The notes below the pieces were generated by a model. The model worked only from the letters and a program-made list of their open reading frames with translations, searched no databases and was not told the DNA's origin. Shown here piece by piece: positions 1 to 14,000 of a stretch of 64,000 nt of DNA. The stretch's first letter is position 1. Every line of letters starts with the position of its first letter. Source of the stretch: Adiantum capillus-veneris (taxonomy: Eukaryota > Streptophyta > Polypodiopsida > Polypodiales > Pteridaceae). The position numbers and the translations under genes are program-made. The stretch lies in contig CM043966.1 of assembly GCA_014529385.2 (NCBI GenBank), forward strand, positions 93,631,087 through 93,695,086, in the 5' to 3' direction.

Positions 1-3000
1 ACATTAAACCCACGATATTTCGTAGATGAGGGGTTTACATTCAAGGTCCACCACTTGTCCAAGCTATTATTGCTAGTAGCCTGAGTGGTTTGGTCTCAAG
101 ATTCACCACTTTTATTAAGAATATGTGGGTGTTTAGGTCCACCACTTGTCCAACCTATAAGGCTACATCTTAAAGGTTATTCTTTCTTACTACTTGGAGT
201 GACCATGATAGGTTTTACATGGGGGTTTGGTTCCAAGGTCCACCACTTGTCCAAGCTATCTCTATTGAAACATACAGAGAAGCAAAGGTCCACCCCTTGT
301 CTAAGCTAGGGTCCATTGAAACATGGAGAGAAGGATGCTCCACCATTTGTCCAAGGTAGGCTCCATTGAAACATGAGGAGAATCAAGGTGCACCATGTCT
401 CCAAGATACTAGGCTCCATCCAAAAACATTAAACCCACGATATGTCTTAGATGAGGGGTTTACATTCAAGGTCCACACTTGTCCAAGCTATTATTGCTAG
501 TAGCCTGAGTGGTTTGGTCTCAAGATTCACCACTTTTCCACTCTATGTCTTTATATTAAGAATATGCGCGTGTTAAGGTCCACCACTTGTCCAACCTATA
601 AGGCTACATCTTAAAGGTTATTCTTTATTACCACTTGGAGTGACCATGATAGGTTTTACGTGGGGGTTTGGTTCCAAGGTCCACCACTTGCCCAAGCTAA
701 CTCTATTGAAACATAAAGAGAAACAAAGGTCCACCACTTGTCCAAGCTAGGGTCCATTGAAACATGGAGAGAAGGATGCTCCACCATTTGTCCAAGATAG
801 GCTCCATTGAAAAATGACGAGAAGCAAGCTGCACCATGTCTCCAAGATGCTAGGCTCCATCGAAATACATTAAACCCACGATATTTCGTAGATAAGGGGT
901 TTACATTCAAGGTCCACCACTTGTCCAAGCTATTATTGCTAGTAGCCTGAGTGGTTTGGTCTCAAGATTCACCACTTTTCCACTCTATGTCATTATATTA
1001 AGAATATGCGCGTGTTAAGGTCCACCACTTGTCCAACCTATAAGGCTACATCTTAAAGGTTATTCTTTATTACCACTTGGAGTGACCATGATAGGTTTTA
1101 CATGGGGGTTTGGTTCCAAGGTCCACCACTTGTCCAAGCTAACTCTATTGAAACATAGAGAGGAACAAAGGTCCACCACTTGTCCAAGCTAGGGTCCATT
1201 GAAACATGGAGAGAAGGATGCTCCACCATTTGTCCAAGATAGGCTCATTTGAAACATGACGAGAAGCAAGCTGCACCATGTCTCCAAGATGCTAGGCTCC
1301 ATCGAAATACATTAAACCCACGATATTTCGTAGATGAGGGGTTTAAATTCAAGGTCCACCACTTGTCCAAGCTATTATTGCTAGTAGCCTGAGTGGTTTG
1401 GTCTCAAGATTCACCACTTTTATTAAGAATATGTGGGTGTTAAGGTCCACCACTTGTCCAACCTATAAGGCTACATCTTAAAGGTTATTCTTTCTTACTA
1501 CTTGGAGTGACCATGATAGGTTTTACATGGGGGTTTGGTTCCAAGGTCCACCACTTGTCCAAGCTATCTCTATTGAAACATACAGAGAAGCAAAGGTCCA
1601 CCCCTTGTCTAAGCTAGGGTCCATTGAAACATGGAGAGAAGGATGCTCCACCATTTGTCCAAGGTAGGCTCCATTGAAAACATGAGGAGAATCAGGTGCA
1701 CCATGTCTCCAAGATGCTAGGCTCCATCCAAAAACATTAAACCCACGATATGTCTTAGATGAGGGGTTTACATTCAAGGTCCACACTTGTCCAAGCTATT
1801 ATTGCTAGTAGCCTGAGTGGTTTGGTCTCAAGATTCACCACTTTTCCACTCTATGTTTTATATTAAGAATATGTGCGTGTTAAGGTCCACCACTTGTCCA
1901 ACCTATAAGGCTACATCTTAAAGGTTATTCTTTATTACCACTTGGAGTGACCATGATAGGTTTTACGGGGGTTTGGTTCCAAGGTCCACACTTGTCCAAG
2001 CTAACTCTATTGAAAAATAGAGAGAAACAAAGGTCCACCACTTGTCCACAAGCTAAGGGTCCATTGAAGACATGGAGAGAAGGATGCTCCACCATTTGTC
2101 CAAGATAGGCTCCATTGAAACATGACGAGAAGCAAGCTGCACCATGTCTCCAAGATGCTACTCCATCGAAATACATTAAACCCACGATATTTTCGTAGAT
2201 GAGGGGGTTACATTCAAGGTCCACCACTTGTCCAAGCTATTATTGCTAGTAGCCTGAGTGGTTTGGTCTCAAGATTCACCACTTTTATTAAGAATATGTG
2301 GTTGTTAAGGTCCACCACTTGTCCAACCTATAAGGCTACATCACTTAAAGTTATTCTTTCTTACTACTTGGAGTGACCATGATAGGTTTTACATGGGGTT
2401 TGGTTCCAAAGGTCCACCACTTGTCCAAGCTAACTCTATTGAAACATAGAGAGAAGCAAAGGTCCACCCCATTCTAAGCTAGGGTCCATTGAAACATGGA
2501 GAGAAGGATGCTCCACCATTTGTCCAAGGTAGGCTCCTTTGAAAAAAAAAAAAAACATGAGGAAAGCAAGGTGCACCATGTCTCCAAGATGCTAGGCTCC
2601 ACGAAAAACATTAAACCCACGATATGTCGTAGATGAGGGTTGTACATTCAAGGTCCACCACTTGTCCAAGCTATTATGGCTAGTAGCCTGAGAGTTTGGT
2701 CTCAAGATTCACCACTTTTCCACTCTATGTCATTATATTAAGAATATGCGCGTGTTAAGGTCCACCACTTGTCCAACCTATAAGGCTACATCTTAAAGGT
2801 TATTCTTTATTACCACTTGGAGTGACCATGATAGTTTTTACATGGGGGTTTGGTTCCAAGGTCCACCACTTGTCCAAGCTAACTCTATTGAAACATAGAG
2901 AGAAACAAAGGTCCACCACTTGTCCAAGCTAGGGGTCCATTGAAACATGGAGAGAAGGATGCTCCACCATTTGTCCAAGATAGGCTCCATTGAAACATGG

Positions 3001-6000
3001 AGAAGCAAGGTGCACCATGTCTTTCAAGATGCTGAGGCTCCATCAAAAAACATTAAACCCACGATATGTCTTTAGATGAGGGTTTACATTCAAGGTCCAC
3101 ACTTGTCCAAAGCTATTATTGCTATATGGTAGCCTGAGTGGTTTGGTCTCAAGATTCACCACTTTTCCACTCTATTCCTTATATTAAGAATATGCGCGTG
3201 TTAAAGGTCCCACCATCTGTCCAACCTATAAGGTCCACCACTTGTCCAAGCTATTATTGCTAGAAGCCTGAGTGGTTTGGTCTCAAGATTCAACCACTTT
3301 CATTAAGAAATATGTGGGTGTTAAGGTCCACCACTTGTCCAACCTATAAGGCTACATCTTAAAGGTTATTCTTTTCTTACTACTTGGAGTGACCATGATA
3401 GGTTTTACATGGGGGTTTGGTTCCAAGGTCCACCACTTGTCCAAGCTAACTCTATTGAAACATAGAGAGAAGCAAAGGTCCACCCTTGTCTAAGCTAGGG
3501 TCCATTGAAACATGGAGAGAAGGATGCTCCACCATTTGTCCAAGGTAGGCTCCATTGAAACATGAGGAGAAGCAAGGTGCACCATGTCTCCAAGATGCTA
3601 GGCTCCATCGAAAAACATTAAACCCACGATATGTCGTAGATGAGGGGTTTACATTCAAGGTCCACACTTGTCCAAGCTATTATTGCTAGTAGCCTGAGTG
3701 GTTTGGGTCTCAAGATTCACCACTTTCCACTCTATGTCATTTATATTAAGATATGCGCGTGTTAAGGTCCACCACTTGTCCAACCTATAAGGCTACATCT
3801 TAAAGGTTATTCTTTATTACCACTTGAGTGACCATGATAGGTTTTACATGGGGGTTTGGTTCCAAGGTCCACCACTTGTCCAAGCTAACTCTATTGAAAC
3901 ATAGAGAGAAACAAAGGTCCACCACTTGTCCAAGCTAGGGTCCATTGAAACATGGAGAGAAGGATGCTCCACCATTTGTCCAAATAGGCTCCATTGAAAC
4001 ATGACGAGAAGCAAGCTGCACCATGTCTCCAAGATGCTAGGCTCCATCGAAATACATTAAACCCACGATATTTCGTAGATGAGGGGTTTACATTCAAGGT
4101 CCACCACTTGTCCAAGCTATTATTGCTAGTAGCCTGAGTGGTTTGGTCTCAAGATTCACCACTTTTATTAGAATATGTGGTGTTAAGGTCCACCACTTGT
4201 CCAACCTATAAGGCTACATCTTAAAGGTTATTCTTTCTTACTACTTGGAGTGACCATGATAGGTTTTACATGGGGGTTTGGTTCCAAGGTCCACCACTTG
4301 TCCAAGCTAACTCTATTGAAACATAGAGAGAAGCAAAGGTCCACCCACTTGTCCAAGCTAGGGTCCATTGAAACATGGAGAGAAGGATGCTCCCACCATT
4401 TGTCCAAGGTAGGCTCCATTGAAACATGAGGAGAAGCAAGGTGCACCATGTCTCCAAGATGCTAGGCTCCATCGAAAAACATTAAACCCACTTATGTCGT
4501 AGATGAGGGTTTTACATTCAAGGTCCCACCACTTGTCCAAGCTATTATTGCTAGTAGCCTGAGTGGTTTGGTCTCAAGATTCACCACTTTTCCACTCTAT
4601 GTCATTATATTAAGAATATGTGGGTGTTAAGGTCCACCACTTGTCCAACCTATAAGGCTACATCTTAAAGGTTATTCTTTATTACCACTTGGAGTGACCA
4701 TGATAGGTTTTACATGGGGGTTTGGTTCCAAGGTCCACCACTTGTCCAAGCTAACTCTATTGAAACATAGAGAGAAACAAAGGTCCACCACTTGTCCAAG
4801 CTAGGGTCCATTGAAACATGGAGAGAAGGATGCTCCACCATTTGTCCAAGATAGCTCCATTGAAACATGAGAGAGAAGCAAGCTGCACCATGTCTCCAAG
4901 ATGCTAGTGCTCCATCGAAATACATTAAACCCACGATATTGGTAGATGAGGGGTTTACATTCAAGGTCACCACTTGTCAAGCTATTATTGCTAGTAGCCT
5001 GAGTGGTTTGGTCTCAAGATTCACCACTTTTATTATTAAGAATATGTGGGTGTTAAGGTCCACCACTTGTCCAACCTATAAGGCTACATCTTAAAGGTTA
5101 TTCTTTCTTACTACTTGGAGTGACCATGATAGGTTTTACATGGGGGTTTGGTTCCAAGGTCCACCACTTGTCCAAGCTAACTCTATTGAAACATAGAGAG
5201 AAGCAAAGGTCCACCACTTGTCCAAGCTAGGGTCCATTGAAACATGGAGAGAAGGATGCTCCACCATTTGTCCAAGATAGGCTCCATTGAAACATGAGGA
5301 GAAGCAAGGCTGCACCAATGTCTCCAAGATGCTAGGCTCCATCGAAATACATTAAACCCACGATAATCGTAGATGAGGGGTTTACATTCAAGGTCCACCA
5401 CTTGTCCAAGCTATTATTTGCTAGTAGCCTGAGTGGTTTGGTCTCAAGATTCACCACTTTTATTAAGAAATAAGTGGGTGGTTAAGGTCCACCACTTGTC
5501 CAACCTATAAGCTACATCTTAAAGGGGTTATTCTTTCTTACTACTTGGAGTGACCATGATAGGTTTTACATGGGGGTTTGGTTCCAAGGTCCACCACTTG
5601 TCCAAGCTAACTCTATTGAAACATAGAGAGAAGCAAAGGTCCACCCCTTGTCTAAGCTAGGGTCCATTGAAACATGGAGAGAAGGATGCTCCACCATTTG
5701 TCCAAGGTAGGCTCCATTGAAACATGAGAGAAGCAAGGTGCACCATGTCTCCAAGATGCTAGGCTCCATCGAAAAACATTAAACCCACGATATGTCGTAG
5801 ATGAGGGGTTTACATTCAAGGTCCACCACTTGTCCAAGCTATTATTGCTAGTAGCCTGAGTGGTTTGGTCTCAAGATTCACCACTTTTCCACTCTATGTC
5901 ATTATATTAAGAATATGCGCGTGTTAAGGTCCACCACTTGTCCAACCTATAAGGCTACATCTTAAAGGTTATTCTTTATTACCACTTGGAGTGACCATGA

Positions 6001-9000
6001 TAGGTTTTACATGGGGGTTTGGTTCCAAGGTCCACCACTTGTCCAAGCTAACTCTATTGAAACATAGAGAGAAACAAAGGTCCACCACTTGTCCAAGCTA
6101 GGGTCCATTGAAACATGGAGAGAAGGATGCTCCACCATTTGTCCAAGATAGGCTCCATTGAAACATGACGAGAAGCAAGCTGCACCATGTCTCCAAGATG
6201 CTAGGCTCCATCGAAATACATTAAACCCACGATATTTCGTAGATGAGGGGTTTACATTCAAGGTCCACCACTTGTCCAAGCTATTATTGCTAGTAGCCTG
6301 AGTGGTTTGGTCTCAAGATTCACCACTTTTATTAAGAATATGTGGGTGTTAAGGTCCACCACTTGTCCAACCTATAAGGCTACATCTTAAAGGTTATTCT
6401 TTCTTACTACTTGGAGTGACCATGATAGGTTTTACATGGGGGTTTGGTTCCAAGGTCCACCACTTGTCCAAGCTAACTCTATTGAAACATAGAGAGAAGC
6501 AAAGGTCCACCCCTTGTCTAAGCTAGGGTCCATTGAAACATGGAGAGAAGGATGCTCCACCATTTGTCCAAGATAGGCTCCATTGAAACATGAGAGAAGC
6601 AAGGTGCACCATGTCTCCAAGATGCTAGGCTCCATCGAAAACATTAAACCCACGATATGTCGTAGATGAGGGGTTTACATTCAAGGTCCACCACTTGTCC
6701 AAGCTATTATTGCTAGTAGCCTGAGTGGTTTGGTCTCAAGATTCACCACTTTTCCACTCTATGTCATTATATTAAGAATATGCGCGTGTTAAGGTCCACC
6801 ACTTGTCCAACCTATAAGGCTACATCTTAAAGGTTATTCTTTATTATCCACTTGGAGTGACCATGATAGGTTTTACATGGGGGTTTGGTTCCAAGGTCCA
6901 CCACTTGTCCAAGCTAACTCTATTGAAACATAGAGAGAAACAAAGGTCCACCACTTGTCCAAGCTAGGGTCCATTGAAACATGGAGAGAAGGATGCTCCA
7001 CCATTTGTCCAAGATAGGCTCCATTGAAACATGAGGAGAAGCAAGGTGCACCATGTCTCCAAGATGCTAGGCTCCATCGAAAATACATTAAACCCACGAT
7101 ATTTCGTAGATGAGGGGTTTACATTCAAGGTCCACCACTTGTCCAAGCTATTATTGCTAGTAGCCTGAGTGGTTTGGTCTCAAGATTCACCACTTTTCCA
7201 CTCTATGTCATATATTAAGAATATGCGCGTGTTAAGGTCCACCACTTGTCCAACCTATAAGGCTACATCTTAAAGGTTATTCTTTATTACCACTTGGAGT
7301 GACCATGATAGGTTTTACATGGGGGTTTGGTTCCAAGGTCCACCACTTGTCCAAGCTAACTCTATTGAAACATAGAGAGAAACAAAGGTCCACCACTTGT
7401 CCAAGCTAGGGTCCATTGAAACATGGAGAGAAGGATGCTCCACCATTTGTCCAAGATAGGCTCCATTGAAACATGACGAGAAGCAAGCTGCACCATGTCT
7501 CCAAGATGCTAGGCTCCATCGAAATACATTAAACCCACGATATTTCGTAGATGAGGGGTTTACATTCAAGGTCCACCACTTGTCCAAGCTATTATTGCTA
7601 GTAGCCTGAGTGGTTTGGTCTCAAGATTCACCACTTTTATTAAGAATATGTGGTGTTAAGGTCCACCACTTGTCCAACCTATAAGGCTACATCTTAAAGG
7701 TTATTCTTTCTTACTACTTGGAGTGACCATGATAGGTTTTACATGGGGGTTTGGTTCCAAGGTCCACCACTTGTCCAAGCTAACTCTATTGAAACATAGA
7801 GAGAAGCAAAGGTCCACCCCTTGTCTAAGCTAGGGTCCATTGAAACATGGAGAGAAGGATGCTCCACCATTTGTCCAAGGTAGGCTCCATTGAAACATGA
7901 GGAGAAGCAAGGTGCACCATGTCTCCAAGATGCTAGGCTCCATCGAAAAACATTAAACCCACGATATTCGTAGATGAGGGGTTTACATTCAAGGTCCACC
8001 ACTTGTCCAAGCTATTATTGCTAGTAGCCTGAGTGGTTTGGTCTCAAGATTCACCACTTTTCCACTCTATGTCATTATATTAAGAATATGCGCGTGTTAA
8101 GGTCCACCACTTGTCCAACCTATAAGGCTACATCTTAAAGGTTATTCTTTATTACCACTTGGAGTGACCATGATAGGTTTTACATGGGGGTTTGGTTCCA
8201 AGGTCCACCACTTGTCCAAGCTAACTCTATTGAAACATAGAGAGAAACAAAGGTCCACCACTTGTCCAAGCTAGGGTCCATTGAAACATGGAGAGAAGGA
8301 TGCTCCACCATTTGTCCAAGATAGGCTCCATTGAAACATGACGAGAAGCAAGCTGCACCATGTCTCCAAGATGCTAGGCTCCATCGAAATACATTAAACC
8401 CACGATATTCGTAGATGAGGGGTTTACATTCAAGGTCCACCACTTGTCCAAGCTATTATTGCTAGTAGCCTGAGTGGTTTGGTCTCAAGATTCACCACTT
8501 TTATTAAGAATATGTGGGTGTTAAGGTCCACCACTTGTCCAACCTATAAGGCTACATCTTAAAGGTTATTCTTTCTTACTACTTGGAGTGACCATGATAG
8601 GTTTTACATGGGGGTTTGGTTCCAAGGTCCACCACTTGTCCAAGCTAACTCTATTGAAACATAGAGAGAAGCAAAGGTCCACCCCTTGTCTAAGCTAGGG
8701 TCCATTGAAACATGGAGAGAAGGATGCTCCACCATTTGTCCAAGGTAGGCTCCATTGAAACATGAGGAGAAGCAAGGTGCACCATGTCTCCAAGATGCTA
8801 GGCTCCATCGAAAACATTAAACCCACGATATGTCGTAGATGAGGGGTTTAATGAAGGTCCAATTCAGGTCCACACTTGTCCAAGCTATTATTGGTAGTAG
8901 CCTGAGTGGTTTGGTCTCAAGATTCACCACTTTTCCACTCTATGTCATTATATTAAGAATATGCGCGTGTTAAGGTCCACCACTTGTCCAACCTATAAGG

Positions 9001-10154
9001 CTACATCTTAAAGGTTATTCTTTATTACCACTTGGAGTGACCATGATAGGTTTTACATGGGGGTTTGGTTCCAAGGTCCACCACTTGTCCAAGCTAACTC
9101 TATTGAAACATAGAGAGAACAAAGGTCCACCACTTGTCCAAGCTAGGGTCCATTGAAACATGGAGAGAAGGATGCTCCACCATTTGTCCAAGATAGGCTC
9201 CATTGAAACATGAGAGAAGCAAGGTGCACCATGTCTCCAAGATGCTAGGCTCCATCGAAAAACATTAAACCCACGATAATGTCCGTAGATGAGGGGGTTA
9301 CATTCAAGGTCCACCACTTGTCCAAGCTAACTCTATTGAACATAGAGAGAAACAAAGGTCCACCACTTGTCCAAAGCTAGGGTCCATTGAAACATGGAGA
9401 GAAGGATGCTCCACCATTTGTCCAAGATAGGCTCCATTGAAACATGACGAGAAGCAAGCTGCACCATGTCTCCAAGATGCTAGGCTCCATCGAAATACAT
9501 TAAACCCACGATATTCGTAGATGAGGGGTTTACATTCAAGGTCCACCACTTGTCCAAGCTATTATTGCTAGTAGCCTGAGTGGTTTGGTCTCAAGATTCA
9601 CCACTTTTATTAAGAATATGTGGGTGTTAAGGTCCACCACTTGTCCAACCTATAAGGCTACATCTTAAAGGTTATTCTTTCTTACTACTTGGAGTGACCA
9701 TGATAGGTTTTACATGGGGGTTTGGTTCCAAGGTCCACCACTTGTCCAAGCTAACTCTATTGAAACATAGAGAGAAGCAAAGGTCCACCCCTTGTCTAAG
9801 CTAGGGTCCATTGAAACATGGAGAGAAGGATGCTCCACCATTTGTCCAAGGTAGGCTCCATTGAAACATGAGGAGAAGCAAGGTGCACCATGTCTCCAAG
9901 ATGCTAGGCTCCATCGAAAAACATTAAACCCACGATATGTCGTAGATGAGGGTTTACATTCAAGGTCCACCACTTGTCCAAGCTATTATTGCTAGTAGCC
10001 TGAGTGGTTTGGTCTCAAGATTCACCACTTTTCCACTCTATGTCATTATATTAAGAATATGCGCGTGTTAAGGTCCACCACTTGTCCAACCTATAAGGCT
10101 ACATCTTAAAGGTTATTCTTTATTACCACTTGGAGTGACCATGATAGGTTTTAC

Positions 10155-11017
10155 ATGGGGGTTTGGTTCCAAGGTCCACCACTTGTCCAAGCTAACTCTA
10201 TTGAAACATAGAGAGAAACAAAGGTCCACCACTTGTCCAAGCTAGGGTCCATTGAAACATGGAGAGAAGGATGCTCCACCATTTGTCCAAGATAGGCTCC
10301 ATTGAAACATGACGAGAAGCAAGCTGCACCATGTCTCCAAGATGCTAGGCTCCATCGAAATACATTAAACCCACGATATTTCGTAGATGAGGGGTTTACA
10401 TTCAAGGTCCACCACTTGTCCAAGCTATTATTGCTAGTAGCCTGAGTGGTTTGGTCTCAAGATTCACCACTTTTATTAAGAATATGTGGGTGTTAAGGTC
10501 CACCACTTGTCCAACCTATAAGGCTACATCTTAAAGGTTATTCTTTCTTACTACTTGGAGTGACCATGATAGGTTTTACATGGGGGTTTGGTTCCAAGGT
10601 CCACCACTTGTCCAAGCTAACTCTATTGAAACATAGAGAGAAGCAAAGGTCCACCCTTGTCTAAGCTAGGGTCCATTGAAACATGGAGAGAAGGATGCTC
10701 CACCATTTGTCCAAGGTAGGCTCCATTGAAACATGAGAGAAGCAAGGTGCACCATGTCTCCAAGATGCTAGGCTCCATCGAAAAACATTAAACCCACGAT
10801 ATTCGTAGATGAGGGGTTTACATTCAAGGTCCACCACTTGTCCAAGCTATTATTGCTAGTAGCCTGAGTGGTTTGGTCTCAAGATTCACCACTTTTCACT
10901 CTATGTCATTATATTAAGAATATGCGCGTGTTAAGGTCCACCACTTGTCCAACCTATAAGGCTACATCTTAAAGGTTATTCTTTATTACCACTTGGAGTG
11001 ACCATGATAGGTTTTAC
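10155..11017 (+). repeat. Representative satellite dimer (A/B unit, 863 bp)
   Basis: A clean higher-order unit measured from one ATGGGGGTTTGG landmark to the next-but-one, with the middle landmark at 10580. The two halves are 425 and 438 bp. Along the unit, core-like segments related to AAGGTCCACCACTTGTCCAA recur about every 50 bp in one half of each monomer and 55-100 bp in the other. Each is followed by its own short spacer, such as GCTATTATTG, CCTATAAGG, GCTAACTC, GCTAGGG, GATAGG or GATGCTAGG. This shows the monomer grew by duplication of a 50-60 bp ancestral unit. Confidence 0.9.
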
Positions 11018-14000
11018 ATGGGGGTTTGGTTCCAAGGTCCACCACTTGTCCAAGCTAACTCTATTGAAACATAGAGAGAAACAAAGGTCCACCACTTGTC
11101 CAAGCTAGGGTCCATTGAAACATGGAGAGAAGGATGCTCCACCATTTGTCCAAGATAGGCTCCATTGAAACATGACGAGAAGCAAGCTGCACCATGTCTC
11201 CAAGATGCTAGGCTCCATCGAAATACATTAAACCCACGATATTTCGTAGATGAGGGGTTTACATTCAAGGTCCACCACTTGTCCAAGCTATTATTGCTAG
11301 TAGCCTGAGTGGTTTGGTCTCAAGATTCACCACTTTTATTAAGAATGTGGTGTTAAGGTCCACCACTTGTCCAACCTATAAGGCTACATCTTAAAGGTTA
11401 TTCTTTCTTACTACTTGGAGTGACCATGATAGGTTTTACATGGGGGTTGGTTCCAAGGTCCACCACTTGTCCAAGCTAACTCTATTGAAACATAGAGAGA
11501 AGCAAAGGTCCACCCCTTGTCTAAGCTAGGGTCCATTGAAACATGGAGAGAAGGATGCTCCACCATTTGTCCAAGGTAGGCTCCATTGAAACATGAGGAG
11601 AAGCAAGGTGCACCATGTCTCCAAGATGCTAGGCTCCATCGAAAAACATTAAACCCACGATATGTCGTAGATGAGGGGTTTACATTCAAGGTCCACCACT
11701 TGTCCAAGCTATTATTGCTAGTAGCCTGAGTGGTTTGGTCTCAAGATTCACCACTTTTCCACTCTATGTCATTATATTAAGAATATGCGCGTGTTAAGGT
11801 CCACCACTTGTCCAACCTATAAGGCTACATCTTAAAGGTTATTCTTTATTACCACTTGGAGTGACCATGATAGGTTTTACATGGGGGTTTGGTTCCAAGG
11901 TCCACCACTTGTCCAAGCTAACTCTATTGAAACATAGAGAGAAACAAAGGTCCACCACTTGTCCAAGCTAGGGTCCATTGAAACATGGAGAGAAGGATGC
12001 TCCACCATTTGTCCAAGATAGGCTCCATTGAAACATGACGAGAAGCAAGCTGCACCATGTCTCCAAGATGCTAGGCTCCATCGAAATACATTAAACCCAC
12101 GATATTTCGTAGATGAGGGGTTTACATTCAAGGTCCACCACTTGTCCAAGCTATTATTGCTAGTAGCCTGAGTGGTTTGGTCTCAAGATTCACCACTTTT
12201 ATTAAGAATATGTGGGTGTTAAGGTCCACCACTTGTCCAACCTATAAGGCTACATCTTAAAGGTTATTCTTTCTTACTACTTGGAGTGACCATGATAGGT
12301 TTTACATGGGGGTTTGGTTCCAAGGTCCACCACTTGTCCAAGCTAACTCTATTGAAACATAGAGAGAAGCAAAGGTCCACCCCTTGTCTAAGCTAGGGTC
12401 CATTGAAACATGGAGAGAAGGATGCTCCACCATTTGTCCAAGGTAGGCTCCATTGAAACATGAGGAGAAGCAAGGTGCACCATGTCTCCAAGATGCTAGG
12501 CTCCATCGAAAACATTAAACCCACGATATGTCGTAGATGAGGGGTTTACATTCAAGGTCCACCACTTGTCCAAGCTATTATTGCTAGTAGCCTGAGTGGT
12601 TTGGTCTCAAGATTCACCACTTTTCCACTCTATGTCATTATATTAAGAATATGCGCGTGTTAAGGTCCACCACTTGTCCAACCTATAAGGCTACATCTTA
12701 AAGGTTATTCTTTATTACCACTTGGAGTGACCATGATAGGTTTTACATGGGGGTTTGGTTCCAAGGTCCACCACTTGTCCAAGCTAACTCTATTGAAACA
12801 TAGAGAGAAACAAAGGTCCACCACTTGTCCAAGCTAGGGTCCATTGAAACATGGAGAGAAGGATGCTCCACCATTTTTCCAAGATAGGCTCCATTGAAAC
12901 ATGACGAGAAGCAAGCTGCACCATGTCTCCAAGATGCTAGGCTCCATCGAAATACATTAAACCCACGATATTTCGTAGATGAGGGGTTTACATTCAAGGT
13001 CCACCACTTGTCCAAGCTATTATTGCTAGTAGCCTGAGTGGTTTGGTCTCAAGATTCACCACTTTTCCACTCTATGTCATTATATTAAGAATATGTGCGT
13101 GTTAAGGTCCACCACTTGTCCAACCTATAAGGCTACATCTTAAAGGTTATTCTTTATTACCACTTGGAGTGACCATGATAGGTTTTACATGGGGGTTTGG
13201 TTCCAAGGTCCACCACTTGTCCAAGCTAACTCTATTGAAACATAGAGAGAAACAAAGGTCCACCACTTGTCCAAGCTAGGGTCCATTGAAACATGGAGAG
13301 AAGGATGCTCCACCATTTGTCCAAGATAGGCTCCATTGAAACATGAGGAGAAGCAAGCTGCACCATGTCTCCAAGATGCTAGGCTCCATCGAAATACATT
13401 AAACCCACGATATTTCGTAGATGAGGGGTTTACATTCAAGGTCCACCACTTGTCCAAGCTATTATTGCTAGTAGCCTGAGTGGTTTGGTCTCAAGATTCA
13501 CCACTTTTATTAAGAATATGTGGGCGTTAAGGTCCACCACTTGTCCCACCTATAAGGCTACATCTTAAAGGTTATTCTTTCTTACTACTTGGAGTGACCA
13601 TGATAGGTTTTACATGGGGGTTTGGTTCCAAGGTCCACCACTTGTCCAAGCTAACTCTATTGAAACATAGAGAGAAACAAAGGTCCACCACTTGTCCAAG
13701 CTAGGGTCCATTGAAACATGGAGAGAAGGATGCTCCACCATTTGTCCAAGATAGGCTCCATTGAAACATGACCAGAAGCAAGCTGCACCATGTCTCCAAG
13801 ATGCTAGGCTCCATCGAAATACATTAAACAAACGATATTTCGTAGATGAGGGGTTTACATTCAAGGTCCACCACTTGTCCAAGCTATTATTGCTAGTAGC
13901 CTGAGTGGTTTGGTCTCAAGATTCACCACTTTTCCACTCTATGTCATTATATTAAGAATATGCGCGTGTTAAGGTCCACCACTTGTCCAACCTATAAGGC

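Noticed and set aside
6007-6279. A ~90-codon open frame on the - strand recurring in most satellite monomers, with repeating LDKWW / LASWRHG / AWTSGG words.
   Set aside because: The same 20-bp core is read in different frames within one monomer (LDKWWT and AWTSGG), many copies are broken by indels, and the ~50-bp sub-repeat is not a multiple of three. It is a by-product of the repeat, with no sign of protein-level selection.
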